A stretch of 64,000 nucleotides of DNA from Treponema sp. JC4 (GTDB taxonomy: Bacteria > Spirochaetota > Spirochaetia > Treponematales > Treponemataceae), in the NCBI RefSeq assembly GCF_000260795.1, contig NZ_AJGU01000012.1, forward strand, positions 1 through 64,000, given 5' to 3'. Each line of letters opens with the position of its first letter. The stretch's first letter is position 1. Under the pieces are notes generated by a model, which was not told where the DNA came from, did not search any database, and was given only the letters and a program-made list of their open reading frames with translations. Below are positions 33,979-41,980 of the stretch, piece after piece. Both the position numbers and the translations under genes were made by a program.

Positions 33979-34866
33979 TTAAATTCCGAACAGCTTCTGG
34001 AAATTTGAATCTACAATTTCGCTGAGTTTTCGGCTGGTGATATTTCTTTTTGAAGCAATATATTCGTAAACGTATTTGATATTTTCAGGAATATTAGAAC
34101 CGCTTTTTACCGGTACAGGAGGATAAAATGGACAATCTGTTTCTATTAAAAGACGGTCTTTTGGCACATAGTTGAGTAAGTCAGACATATCGCTGAAGGA
34201 TTTTTTTCCGGCATAGGTAACAGTTCCGCTAAAACTAACATACCAGCCCAAATCAAGGAAAAATTCCAGCTCAGACTGACTGTAAGAAAATCCGTGAATC
34301 ACTCCCCTATTCCATTTTACAGCTTTTAAAACATCAGAAGTTTCCTTAAAACCCTTGCGGCTGTGCAGAACAAAAGGCATATTCAGTTTTTTAGCCAGAG
34401 TAAGCTGAAGGGCAAACAAATCCTTTTCGTCTTTTACAGTATCATAGTCAAAATATTCGTGATCGCGTCCCTTGTATTCAACTGAATCCCAGTCATGATC
34501 AATTCCACCAGGCCCGATTCCTACAAGATGACTGGCAAAAATACTGTCGCTTTCCTTAAAATCATTAATTACATTTTCAAGATTTTCGATAACTTCAAAG
34601 CGGTTATCAACAGAATCTGAATCAGGCATAACTCCGGCTGTAAAATACATCATATCCTGAATGTGCTTTTTTTGAATATTATCTTCTATTAAATCAAGAC
34701 ATTCTTCCACACGTCCGGTTCGAGCCCAGATATCATCAACACGAATACCACAGTCCAGGGCAAAGGAAACATCATTTCCTTCCATCTCCATAAGACTGTC
34801 CACTCCCTGCTGCAGGCCGAGTTCTTCCGTAATTTGAAAAAAATTAATTAATGAATCAGAATACAT
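33979..34866 (-). CDS. TatD-like metal-dependent hydrolase with missing N-terminal metal ligands
   Basis: A roughly 295-residue TatD-family TIM-barrel. Recognisable parts are LLIETDCPFYPPVPVKSGSN, FVLHSRKGFKETSDVL, and GVIHGFSYSQSELEFFLDLG. TatD proteins are 3'-5' DNA exonucleases or deoxyribonucleases. In normal TatD the N-terminus has DxHxH (as in DAHFHL) and a Glu in GEIGLD; here these read SDSLINFF and GIGPGGID, so both His and the Glu are gone while the later His and Asp remain. The metal centre would be incomplete. The start MYSDSLINFFQITEELGLQQ (34866) is preferred over 34887, as it aligns with the family start MYSDAHxH. Confidence 0.75.
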   Translation of the reverse strand: MYSDSLINFFQITEELGLQQGVDSLMEMEGNDVSFALDCGIRVDDIWARTGRVEECLDLIEDNIQKKHIQDMMYFTAGVMPDSDSVDNRFEVIENLENVINDFKESDSIFASHLVGIGPGGIDHDWDSVEYKGRDHEYFDYDTVKDEKDLFALQLTLAKKLNMPFVLHSRKGFKETSDVLKAVKWNRGVIHGFSYSQSELEFFLDLGWYVSFSGTVTYAGKKSFSDMSDLLNYVPKDRLLIETDCPFYPPVPVKSGSNIPENIKYVYEYIASKRNITSRKLSEIVDSNFQKLFGI

Positions 34867-34994
34867 AAATCTTCTATAATATAACACGCATTACGGTTCA
34901 GAGCAAACGATTTTACAAAGCAAAACCACCTTAAAACTTCTTTAATAAAATGATAGTATTAGTCCTGTAATTTCTGTGATTAGGAGTGCGCTTT

Positions 34995-35594
34995 ATGACA
35001 TTACCGGAAAAACCTGATTTTGACCACGAAAAGATAAAGCAGGCAGTAAAACTGATGTTCGAAGCCATTGGTGAAGATACTAACCGTCCTGGCATTGCCG
35101 AAACTCCTGACCGCGTAGCAAGAGCCTTTGAAGAAATTTTTGAAGGCTGCAAATATACAAATGAAGAAATTGCTGAATACAATAAAGTTCTTTTTGATAA
35201 TCCTGCAACCGGAATTGTAGTTGAAAAAATTACAGGACCAGGCTTAAACGGAATGTGCGAGCATCACCTTCTTCCAATGTATGACATGACAGTTTATATC
35301 GGTTATATTCCAAAGGGAAAAGTAATCGGACTTTCGAAACTTGCAAGAATTGCTGAGCTTTGCGCAAAACGCCCTAGTCTTCAGGAAAAAATTGGAATGG
35401 ATATTGCTGAATGTGTTCGCCTGGCAACCGGTGCAGAAGACGTTGCCGTTGTTATTACTGCCAAGCATGGCTGCATTCAGTTCCGCGGTGCAAAAAAAGA
35501 CGTAGTTACAAAAACCGCTGAACTCACAGGAAAATTCCTGAGCGGAAGCAAATTGCGCGCAGAGTTCTATCAGTTAATTCAGAGTCAGCTCTAA
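34995..35594 (+). CDS. folE: GTP cyclohydrolase I
   Basis: A 199-residue enzyme that turns GTP into 7,8-dihydroneopterin triphosphate, the first step of folate and tetrahydrobiopterin synthesis. The zinc-binding and active-site segments GMCEHHLLPMYDMTVYIGYI, GLSKLARI and TAKHGCIQFRG with Cys and His are intact. The ATG at 34995 is spaced correctly behind the TAGGAG SD; a GTG at 34986 is also in frame. It is transcribed toward the iteron array. No other folate genes are beside it. Confidence 0.95.
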   Translation: MTLPEKPDFDHEKIKQAVKLMFEAIGEDTNRPGIAETPDRVARAFEEIFEGCKYTNEEIAEYNKVLFDNPATGIVVEKITGPGLNGMCEHHLLPMYDMTVYIGYIPKGKVIGLSKLARIAELCAKRPSLQEKIGMDIAECVRLATGAEDVAVVITAKHGCIQFRGAKKDVVTKTAELTGKFLSGSKLRAEFYQLIQSQL

Positions 35595-35600
35595 AATCTT

Positions 35601-35639
35601 TTAATAACTACCTAAACAGCGTACTTAGGTAGTTATTAA
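35601..35639 (+). terminator. 15-bp inverted repeat overlapping the first iteron
   Basis: TTAATAACTACCTAA (35601-35615) is inverted exactly at 35625-35639 with a nine-base loop. It begins six bases after the folE stop. The right arm is the first iteron of the replication origin array. A hairpin here could end folE transcription before it crosses the origin, although no long T run follows. It may equally be an origin element. Confidence 0.5.
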
Positions 35640-36061
35640 AACAGGAAAATTCAAACTTTTTTGCGTACTTTAGTAGTCATATCCTTTAAAAAAATATGCA
35701 TTTCAGGTAGTTATAAAACGTACTTTGGTAGTCATATTTTCTGCGTACCTTGGTAGTTAAATCTGAAAAAGTCTGAAAATTCGCGTACCTTAGTAGTTAT
35801 AATAGAAGAAAATTCAACAAATTGGCGTACTTCGGTAGTTATTTGCTTAGAAAAAAGCGTACTTTAGTAGTCATGTGTGTCATTTTAACCCCTACCTAAA
35901 TTCGTACTTTGGTAGTTGTTAAAAAAAGTTAACGTTTTCCTATAAGAATTGAAGAGTTTCTTTCTATATGAAATTAGTGATTTTTGCGTACCTTGGTAGT
36001 CATTAGAATTTCTGACTGCGTACTTTAGTAGTCATATCGTTAAGCGTACTTTGGTAGTTAT
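35619..36061 (+). repeat. Iteron array, candidate replication origin
   Basis: At least eleven near-identical 18-bp repeats with the consensus GCGTACYTWGGTAGTYAT occur on the plus strand. Starts are 35619, 35663, 35718, 35743, 35783, 35825, 35857, 35902, 35986, 36018 and 36044, plus a half copy at 35705. The last copy overlaps the stop codon of the initiator gene. Spacing is irregular (9-85 bp) and variation is concentrated at positions 7-9 and 16. The AT-rich surroundings include a G-free stretch near 35920-35985. This is the normal form of an iteron-controlled theta origin for a Rep_3 initiator. Confidence 0.85.
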
Positions 36062-37050
36062 TTCAAGCCCTGCTTTTTCAAAATTTCCACAGCGTCTGCT
36101 TCGTAAGCAATTTCAAAAGAATCGCCGAATGGAAGTTCATTCTGCTGTCTTGCAATCTTTAAGGCCTCGGCAAATTCTTCAGGATATCGGTTTTTAAAAT
36201 ATGCAAGTTCGGCCTGTTCTTCATTTATGACTTTTATTTCATCAAGCTGCTGCTTATCAGTATCTTTTGAGATTTGAACAGAGGTAGCTTTTTCCGAACA
36301 GTTAAATCTGAAGCCGACTACATTTTTTCCGTCTTTAATTTTATCAAAGGAAACTGTCAGATTTGTTTTTTCATTTACTTCATCAAGAGGATTTTTTACA
36401 ACCTTGGTAATGAAGTTTGTCATGCGGCCGGAATATTCGTTGTCTCCCAGCTGGAAAGTTTTTCTTAATTCATCAACGGTATATTCAAAATACCAGCAGC
36501 CTTTTTTGTTGCCCTCTTTTCCCTTTTTTCCAATCCAGGAAAGGGCAATCTCGTAATAGCGCATGGCATAAAAACTCTGAAGGCGGCCAAGCTCAATTAA
36601 CTGAAGGGTTGTAAAACCATGTTTGTATTCTACAAGAGCCTGGCCAAGATGATGATTGATTTCAATATTGATTTTGTGATCAACATCAGAAAAAACTGCA
36701 TGAGTTACCCAGCTGAAGGTTTCGAATTTTTTTCCAGTATCAATAGCAATGTAGGATTTTTGAAGTTCAACAAGAGCTGATTTAATTAAGTCTTTCTGTT
36801 TTGAACCGATTCTTGATTTTCCCAATGCCTTTACAAAATCAGAGGTTTTGAAGGTTGTTTCATAGGTCTCAATATTGAGGTTAGACCATTTCATGATTTT
36901 TAAATCTGCAATAACGTAAGCAAGAAGCTGTTTAGCTAAAGGAGAGCATTTATATAAGCCTTGAGAGATTTGATTTGGCTGAAGAAGTTCACTGTTTAAC
37001 TTTTTTGAATACTCCAGAGTTCCCTGCTCTGAAGTTATAAGTTCATTCAT
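36058..37050 (-). CDS. Plasmid-type replication initiator (Rep_3 / RepB-like)
   Basis: A 330-residue initiator of the Rep_3 superfamily. The first winged-helix domain is near residues 25-150, with LLQPNQISQGLYKCSPLAKQ and FKTSDFVKALGKSRIGSKQK. The second runs to about 255, with LQSFYAMRYYEIALSWIGKK and WYFEYTVDELRKTFQLGDNE. The C-terminal tail (about 260-330) is variable and charged. Such proteins bind iterons as monomers, melt the origin and recruit helicase; excess dimers shut replication down. The gene reads away from the partner protein and ParA genes but on the same strand, so rep is last in the set. The iteron array lies beyond its 3' end and degenerate copies lie upstream of its start. 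Confidence 0.85.
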   Translation of the reverse strand: MNELITSEQGTLEYSKKLNSELLQPNQISQGLYKCSPLAKQLLAYVIADLKIMKWSNLNIETYETTFKTSDFVKALGKSRIGSKQKDLIKSALVELQKSYIAIDTGKKFETFSWVTHAVFSDVDHKINIEINHHLGQALVEYKHGFTTLQLIELGRLQSFYAMRYYEIALSWIGKKGKEGNKKGCWYFEYTVDELRKTFQLGDNEYSGRMTNFITKVVKNPLDEVNEKTNLTVSFDKIKDGKNVVGFRFNCSEKATSVQISKDTDKQQLDEIKVINEEQAELAYFKNRYPEEFAEALKIARQQNELPFGDSFEIAYEADAVEILKKQGLK

Positions 37051-37137
37051 TTTATGCCCTATTACTTATATTATTGTTATTTAATATATTGGGGCTTCGT
37101 AAATCTTTATATTATTAAGGTTTAGAAGAAGATAAAG

Positions 37138-37294
37138 CTACTTAAGTACGAGATATGAACTACTCAAGTACGTTTTATAACTACCAATATACGAGGAAAT
37201 AACTACTTCTCTACGAATTCATCATTCCGCTACTAGTATATTATAGCTGGTAGTTATAAAAAAATCCACTACTTTATTTCTCTTCAGGTAGTTA
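37138..37294 (-). repeat. Degenerate, inverted iteron-like repeats upstream of rep
   Basis: In the gap between rep and its partner gene, sequences resembling the reverse complement of the iteron appear: about 37138-37150, 37155-37172, 37177-37193 and 37199-37215, each with the (A)TAACTAC..AGTACG pattern. Two short TGGTAGTTAT/AGGTAGTTAT half copies point the other way at about 37248-37257 and 37285-37294. They are more diverged than the main array. In related plasmids such copies in the rep promoter allow the initiator to control its own synthesis. Confidence 0.6.
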
Positions 37295-37654
37295 TTTTGT
37301 AATTCCGCCTTTAGAAAGCTTGATGTTGTTTTTCTTAACTTCACTCATCAGATATTCTACGGCAGTTTCAATTCCCTGTGTCATTGAAAGGTCGTGTTCC
37401 AGGAAGAACATTTTCCATTCCTTTTTTGTAGTTTCTCGGATGCTGATATTCATCAGGATTTTTTTGATTTCTTCAGGCTTCTGGGCTTCCTGGGGCGCTG
37501 TTACTTCCTGCTGAACTGCAGAAACAGTTTTTTCCTGAGGAATTGACTGAAAGATTGCAGTAGCATCATTTTTTGCGGCTTCTTCCTGCTTTGCTTTTTC
37601 AAGAATTGCCATTACAGGGTTTTCGTCATTGTATTTTGAAAAATCCTTAGCCAT
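37292..37654 (-). CDS. Putative partition partner protein (ParB-like role)
   Basis: A 120-residue protein with no strong family match that I can name. The N-terminal half is acidic and low in complexity (VQQEVTAPQEAQKPEEIKKI), and the C-terminal half (NISIRETTKKEWKMFFLEHD, then LSMTQGIETAVEYLMSEVKK) has the strand-helix-helix pattern of ribbon-helix-helix proteins. Small RHH proteins next to ParA bind the centromere and stimulate the ParA ATPase. The start overlaps the stop of parA by eight bases, which supports a shared transcript and role. The function is inferred from context only. Confidence 0.6.
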   Translation of the reverse strand: MAKDFSKYNDENPVMAILEKAKQEEAAKNDATAIFQSIPQEKTVSAVQQEVTAPQEAQKPEEIKKILMNISIRETTKKEWKMFFLEHDLSMTQGIETAVEYLMSEVKKNNIKLSKGGITK

Positions 37655-38393
37655 TGATTAACTCCTTAATGAAATTTGCATAGTCAATTGCCGCATTAGA
37701 TTTTGAATTATATTCAAAGATATTCTGGCGTGCTAACTGAGATTCCTGAACGGCGATTGCATCACGGATTTTTGTTTCAAAAACCTTTGTATTAAACATC
37801 TGGGCAAATTTGATGAACTGATCATTCATATGCTGAGCAAGTCCTGCCCTACCCTTGTATCTTACAAGAAGAACTCCCGCAATTTCCAAAGCCTGGTTTA
37901 CATCGCGGATTCCCTGAATTGTTTCTGCCAGAGCTTCTGCTCCCTGCATTGAAAAAGAATCTGCCTGAACAGGTATAACTACCGAAGTACTTGCAACAAG
38001 TGCGTTGATTGTAAGAGGTGAAAGAGCCGGCGGAGTATCGATGATTACATAATCATATACGTCTGCAACTTCCTTCAAAACTTTAGAAAGCTTATATACC
38101 TGGTCAATTGCATTCATTTCCTGCATGACATTATTAAGGCCTTTGTCCGCCATTACAAAATCTCCGGACGGTGTAGATTTGATAGCATCCTTCAGGCTTA
38201 CTTCATTCTTGAAAACGTTTTTGATTGAAGGGCCGGCAGGGTCTGCCCGATAGCAGTAAGAGAGGTTGCACTGAGGATCAAGGTCGATTGCAAGAGTCTT
38301 TTTACCCAGCAGGGAAAGACCTGAAAAAAGGGAGCTGGCAGTTGTTGTTTTTCCAACGCCGCCTTTCTGATTTGTAACGGTGATGATTTTCAT
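37647..38393 (-). CDS. parA: ParA-family partition ATPase
   Basis: A 248-residue ParA/Soj ATPase. The deviant Walker A motif KGGVGKTTTASSL lies at about residues 10-22. The second motif is IDLDPQCNLSYC and the third is YVIIDTPPALSPLTINAL. It dimerises on ATP and moves plasmid or chromosome copies together with a centromere-binding partner, here probably the overlapping small gene at 37292-37654. No extra N-terminal HTH is present, so this is a small type Ib-like ParA. It is followed by rep on the same strand. The AT-rich region upstream (38394-38694) may hold its promoter and centromere. Confidence 0.9.
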   Translation of the reverse strand: MKIITVTNQKGGVGKTTTASSLFSGLSLLGKKTLAIDLDPQCNLSYCYRADPAGPSIKNVFKNEVSLKDAIKSTPSGDFVMADKGLNNVMQEMNAIDQVYKLSKVLKEVADVYDYVIIDTPPALSPLTINALVASTSVVIPVQADSFSMQGAEALAETIQGIRDVNQALEIAGVLLVRYKGRAGLAQHMNDQFIKFAQMFNTKVFETKIRDAIAVQESQLARQNIFEYNSKSNAAIDYANFIKELING

Positions 38394-38694
38394 ACTTTTT
38401 CCTATTCTTTAATTAAAGAAATAAATATCTAAATATATAAATATTATATCTTGAAATAAATAATATGTAAAGAAAAATAAAATAAAAAATGTAATAAAAT
38501 ATAAAGATACAAAGAAACGTAGAATTAAAGATATAAAGAAATATATAATATATATATAATAATTAAAGAAATTATAAATAAAAATAAAGAGCCTTGAAAA
38601 GGCCCCTAGGATTCGCGTAGACGCGTCGAATTTGAAAAATCGAGTAATTTATCGATTCAACCTTTTTGACGCGTTTTTAACGCATTTTTGGCTT
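38394..38694. repeat. AT-rich repeat region upstream of parA
   Basis: About 190 bp (38405-38595) contain almost no G or C except scattered G in AAAGA. They are built from variants of TTAAAGAAATA and ATAAAGATA. Next comes a short segment with GACGCGT twice (about 38621 and 38669) and an ATTCG...CGAAT arrangement at about 38610-38630. No gene is visible. Position and repeat character suggest the centromere or the melting region of the replication module. Confidence 0.5.
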
Positions 38695-39495
38695 TTAATC
38701 TTTCCCCTCAGAAAAGATGCTTTCAATCGGTTTTATGCCGAAATTTTTTGCATAATCACGGGCTTTCTGGGCGTGGGCAATTACGTCCTTTGGATCGTGA
38801 GCATCGGCATTGCAGATTACTTTTGCAGAGCTTTCTGCGACCATCTGCCAGAACTCGCCAACAGGGTAAGCATAGCGAAATCCCTTTTCTGTGCGGCACA
38901 TAGGCTTGTGCATACCAAGTCCGTTTACTTCAAGAGGCATGTCTAAATCTATGGCGGCATCAAGGATTGCCTTCATACAGGAAGCAACTTCCTTATCCCA
39001 TTTTCGCTCGTGAGCCATGCACAAATCTGGATGGGCAAGGAATGCAAAAAGACCGGACTTCATTCCTTCAATTGTCTGGTTTGTGTGGTTAATCAAATCT
39101 TCTGTTGAATGGCAGTCTGGAATATAATCGTGAATATCGCCCTTTGTGATCCAGTGAGAACCGAGTACAAGATAGTCTGCACCGAACTGACCTTTTAGTC
39201 CGTCGCGGTACCAGCTTTCAAGGCGCTTATCCCATTCACATTCAAAGCCCAGGTAAATAGGGAATGGTGAATCCTTCTGCAGGCTGCGAACCCAGGAAAC
39301 ATATTCTGGAGCCTGTTCTACAGACATCCGGATATTAGGCCAGTAATCAGGAGTGTCGGCAGGGTAGGGGCAATGATCAGAAAATCCAAGAGCTGAACAG
39401 CCGTCTTTTAAGGCCTGCTTAAAATAATCTTCAGGCTTTCCAATGGCATGATTACATAAAAGAGAATGAGTATGAAAGTTTGATATCGGAGTCAT
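38695..39495 (-). CDS. PHP-domain phosphatase, HisJ-like
   Basis: A 266-residue PHP-domain metal-dependent phosphoesterase of the histidinol-phosphatase (HisJ) type. The N-terminal metal ligands are in NFHTHSLLCNH (His-x-His) and SALGFSDHCPYPADTPDYWP. Later metal-binding segments are YLVLGSHWI, LAHPDLC and VICNADAHDPKDV. HisJ removes phosphate from histidinol phosphate in histidine synthesis, but other his genes are not adjacent, so another substrate is possible. The stop lies against the AT-rich region upstream of parA. Confidence 0.85.
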   Translation of the reverse strand: MTPISNFHTHSLLCNHAIGKPEDYFKQALKDGCSALGFSDHCPYPADTPDYWPNIRMSVEQAPEYVSWVRSLQKDSPFPIYLGFECEWDKRLESWYRDGLKGQFGADYLVLGSHWITKGDIHDYIPDCHSTEDLINHTNQTIEGMKSGLFAFLAHPDLCMAHERKWDKEVASCMKAILDAAIDLDMPLEVNGLGMHKPMCRTEKGFRYAYPVGEFWQMVAESSAKVICNADAHDPKDVIAHAQKARDYAKNFGIKPIESIFSEGKD

Positions 39496-39544
39496 AAGGC
39501 TATTATATAGAGAATTATGAAAATTTTATATAAGGTGCTTTTTC

Positions 39545-40433
39545 TTAAAGCAGGGCTTCCGGATTAAGTTCCCTCTGGCTTCTAAGTTTTTCAGGAGTCA
39601 TACCGAAGGTCTTTTTGAATTCACGGATAAAAACCTTGTAGTTTGTAATTCCACATTCTTCAAGAATTACAGAAATCTTCTGATTTGTATTTTGCAACAT
39701 CTGATAAAAGGCAGAAATCCTCAGCGACATCAGGTATTCATTGAAGGTCATATCCGTGTATTTTTTGAAAAGGCGGCACATGTGCTCCGGAGAAACATTC
39801 AGAATCTCAGAAACTTCCTTCAGCGAGATTTTATTGCGGAATTCCTTTTCCACATAAGCCATTACCGGTGAGATTCTGTTTATTCCATAATAGGAAGCTG
39901 CGCTGCTCTTTTTATTTTCCAGCTGATAATTGCAAAAAAAGCTGATAAAAAAAATCATAGAAAAGGGAAATGAACTTAACCCGGTTCTCCTGTTTCTGGT
40001 CGTCAACAAACTTAAGCATTTTCTGCAGGTATGAAAAAAGTTCTTCTGCCTCAGCGGAAGAAAGTTTTTCCTTAAAAACGACATTTTCAATGTCTTCATA
40101 AACACCTTCAAAGGCACTCAGGGGAACCTGAAGAAGAATGTATTTTGCATGACCGCAGAGTTTTGATGAATGAATAACTTCAGAGTTTACGATTATCATA
40201 TCTCCTTCTGTCAGAAGGTATTTACGCTGCTCAACCTTGAAATCAATCTTTCCTTCAAGCAGGTAAAGTAATTCGATGTGGTTATGCCAGTGGAAGGGCG
40301 AATAAAAATTTACATCATCTACTACTTCAAAGCGGATTGAAAACTGAAGGGCAAAATGGCGCTTGTGCAGGATGTTTTCGTGTTTGTATTCATTCATATC
40401 AATAATATATAGGATAACTCGCAAATTAGCCAC
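39545..40433 (-). pseudogene. AraC-family regulator split by a frameshift
   Basis: The first part (40433 to about 39912) is a cupin-like ligand-binding domain with FYSPFHWHNHIELLYLLEGK and a GDMIIVNSEVIHS segment. The second part (to 39545) carries the AraC helix-turn-helix pair, with ISLKEVSEILNVSPEHMCRL and YKVFIREFKKTFGMTPEKLR. The halves lie in different frames. The join falls on two homopolymer runs, A7 at 39934-39940 and A8 at 39947-39954. Deleting one base in either run restores a single gene of about 290 residues. The regulator is divergent from the sulfatase-modifying-factor-like lipoprotein (40543), its probable target. Confidence 0.85.
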
Positions 40434-40542
40434 TTTTATTAGCTAAAATATCAAAATCGACATAAATAATGTCATATTCGTCCGTTGAAGAATCCAGACT
40501 TCGTGATAGAGTGGAAACTACAAGAATAACAGGAGGCGTTAT

Positions 40543-41307
40543 ATGATAAAAAGTAATCAGACAAAAGTTGTAGTTCTGCTGCTCGGAATTATGGGCACAT
40601 TATTATCCTGCTCAGGAAAAGGACAGAAACTGAAGCTGGAAAGCGGCGTTGAACTTGGCGCTGTTTCAATTCCTGACAATAATTTCTGTATTGCAAAAAC
40701 AGAAGTAACTCAGGAATTTTATGAGGCTGTAATGGGAGAAAATCCGTCGCAGGCAAAAGGGGCAAAACTCCCGGTTGAATCTGTCAGCTGGTATGACAGC
40801 CTTGTTTTCTGTAATAAACTGAGCCTGCTTTTAGGAAAGACTCCTTGTTATAAGGTAAAGGGAAGTACAAATCCGGCGGACTGGGGCTATACTCCTCACC
40901 AGGGAACAATAATTGAATCAGAAATAGAATTTAATCCTGACTCAGATGGTTTCAGAATTCCTACAATGGAAGAATGGGACATTGCAATCAAGGGCGGCGA
41001 AAATTATATGTATTCTGGAAGTGATGATCTGGATTCTGTTGCCTGGACAGACTGCAACAGTGGTGGCAAGCTTCACGAAGTTGCACAGTTAAAACCTAAT
41101 GCTTTTGGTATTTATGATATGTCTGGAAATGTGTTTGAGTGGGTATGGAGTGTTCGTGCAGATTCAAGCCGATACCTTCGCGGTGGAAGCTTCTTTGATG
41201 CTGCCCGTGCCGGAAAATGTACTAATAAAGAATTGAATTATGCTTCACGTCAGTTGAAAAGTGCCGGTTTCAGAATTACCTGGAACAAGTCTGAAGCTGA
41301 TGTATAA
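40543..41307 (+). CDS. FGE/SUMF1-like lipoprotein
   Basis: A 254-residue lipoprotein: signal peptide, lipobox TLLSC with Cys23, and a FGE/sulfatase-modifying-factor-like fold. Motifs are KTEVTQEFYEAVMG, LPVESVSWYDSLVFCNKLS, DGFRIPTMEEWDIAIKGG, DMSGNVFEWVW and YLRGGSFFDAA with the ending SAGFRIT. True FGE enzymes oxidise a sulfatase Cys and need two active-site Cys near the C-terminus; they are not clearly present, so this is more likely a binding or structural member. No sulfatase is nearby. Its SD is GGAGG. The AraC regulator gene lies 109 bp upstream in the opposite direction. Confidence 0.8.
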   Translation: MIKSNQTKVVVLLLGIMGTLLSCSGKGQKLKLESGVELGAVSIPDNNFCIAKTEVTQEFYEAVMGENPSQAKGAKLPVESVSWYDSLVFCNKLSLLLGKTPCYKVKGSTNPADWGYTPHQGTIIESEIEFNPDSDGFRIPTMEEWDIAIKGGENYMYSGSDDLDSVAWTDCNSGGKLHEVAQLKPNAFGIYDMSGNVFEWVWSVRADSSRYLRGGSFFDAARAGKCTNKELNYASRQLKSAGFRITWNKSEADV

Positions 41308-41389
41308 AAAGTCTAAAAAAACTGTCTGTCTTGTCCACTATTGCTGAAAAATTACTGCCTCTTGCTGTATAATTCGCTTGAGGCAAAAA

Positions 41390-41938
41390 ATGAATTATAA
41401 AATCAGAATGGCAACAGAAAAGGACGCACAGGCAGTTCACGATATTTACGGAACTTATGTTCCGCTTGATTATGTAACCTTTACGGTTGAAAATCCTGAT
41501 GTAGAATCTTACCGGCAGAAAATTATTCACACGCTGGAAAAATATCCTTTTCTTATTGCAGAAGATCCTGATGGAAAAATCCTGGGATATGCCTGCGGAT
41601 CTCCTCTCCGTCCTCACGATGCTTATCAGTGGAATGTTGAATGGACAATTGTTCTTTCTCCTGATGCTCCAAAAAGGGCTGGAATTGCCACAGCCCTTTA
41701 CAATGAGTTTGCCCGCCTTCTGACAAAACAGGGCTACCGCTATATTTACGGAGTTCTTGTTGATACAAACCAGGCCAGTATTGCTTTACACAAGGCACTG
41801 GGTTTTACGGAAGTAGGTCACTTTGAAAACGCAGGTTTTAAACTTGGCGCATGGCGGGGCATTGTCTGGTATGTAAAACAGATTGGAAACATGGCTGAAG
41901 AACCTCATAAGCCCTTTCCGCTTTCACAAGTAATTTAA
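41390..41938 (+). CDS. GNAT-family acetyltransferase, phosphinothricin-acetyltransferase-like
   Basis: A 182-residue GNAT protein. The acetyl-CoA motif appears as LSPDAPKRAGIATALYNEFA. Other segments, such as DIYGTYVPLDYVTFTVENPD, GYACGSPLRPHDAYQWNVEW and NQASIALHKALGFTEVGHFE, fit the phosphinothricin/methionine sulfoximine acetyltransferase group, which detoxifies herbicide-like amino acids. The substrate is unknown. The ATG at 41390 is preferred: TTGAGG six bases before it acts as SD, while the in-frame TTG at 41378 would remove it. A TATAAT at 41368-41373 is a candidate -10 box. Confidence 0.9.
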   Translation: MNYKIRMATEKDAQAVHDIYGTYVPLDYVTFTVENPDVESYRQKIIHTLEKYPFLIAEDPDGKILGYACGSPLRPHDAYQWNVEWTIVLSPDAPKRAGIATALYNEFARLLTKQGYRYIYGVLVDTNQASIALHKALGFTEVGHFENAGFKLGAWRGIVWYVKQIGNMAEEPHKPFPLSQVI

Positions 41939-41980
41939 TTAAGATAATAATCATATATATAGAAGAAACTGGAGCTGAAA

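Noticed and set aside
35619-36061. CRISPR array
   Set aside because: The repeats are 18 bp, spaced irregularly by 9 to 85 bp, with degenerate positions, and lie next to a Rep_3 gene and without cas genes. They are iterons.
40543-41307. True sulfatase-activating (FGE) enzyme
   Set aside because: The fold is right, but the paired active-site cysteines are not evident and there is no sulfatase gene nearby; kept as an FGE-like lipoprotein only.
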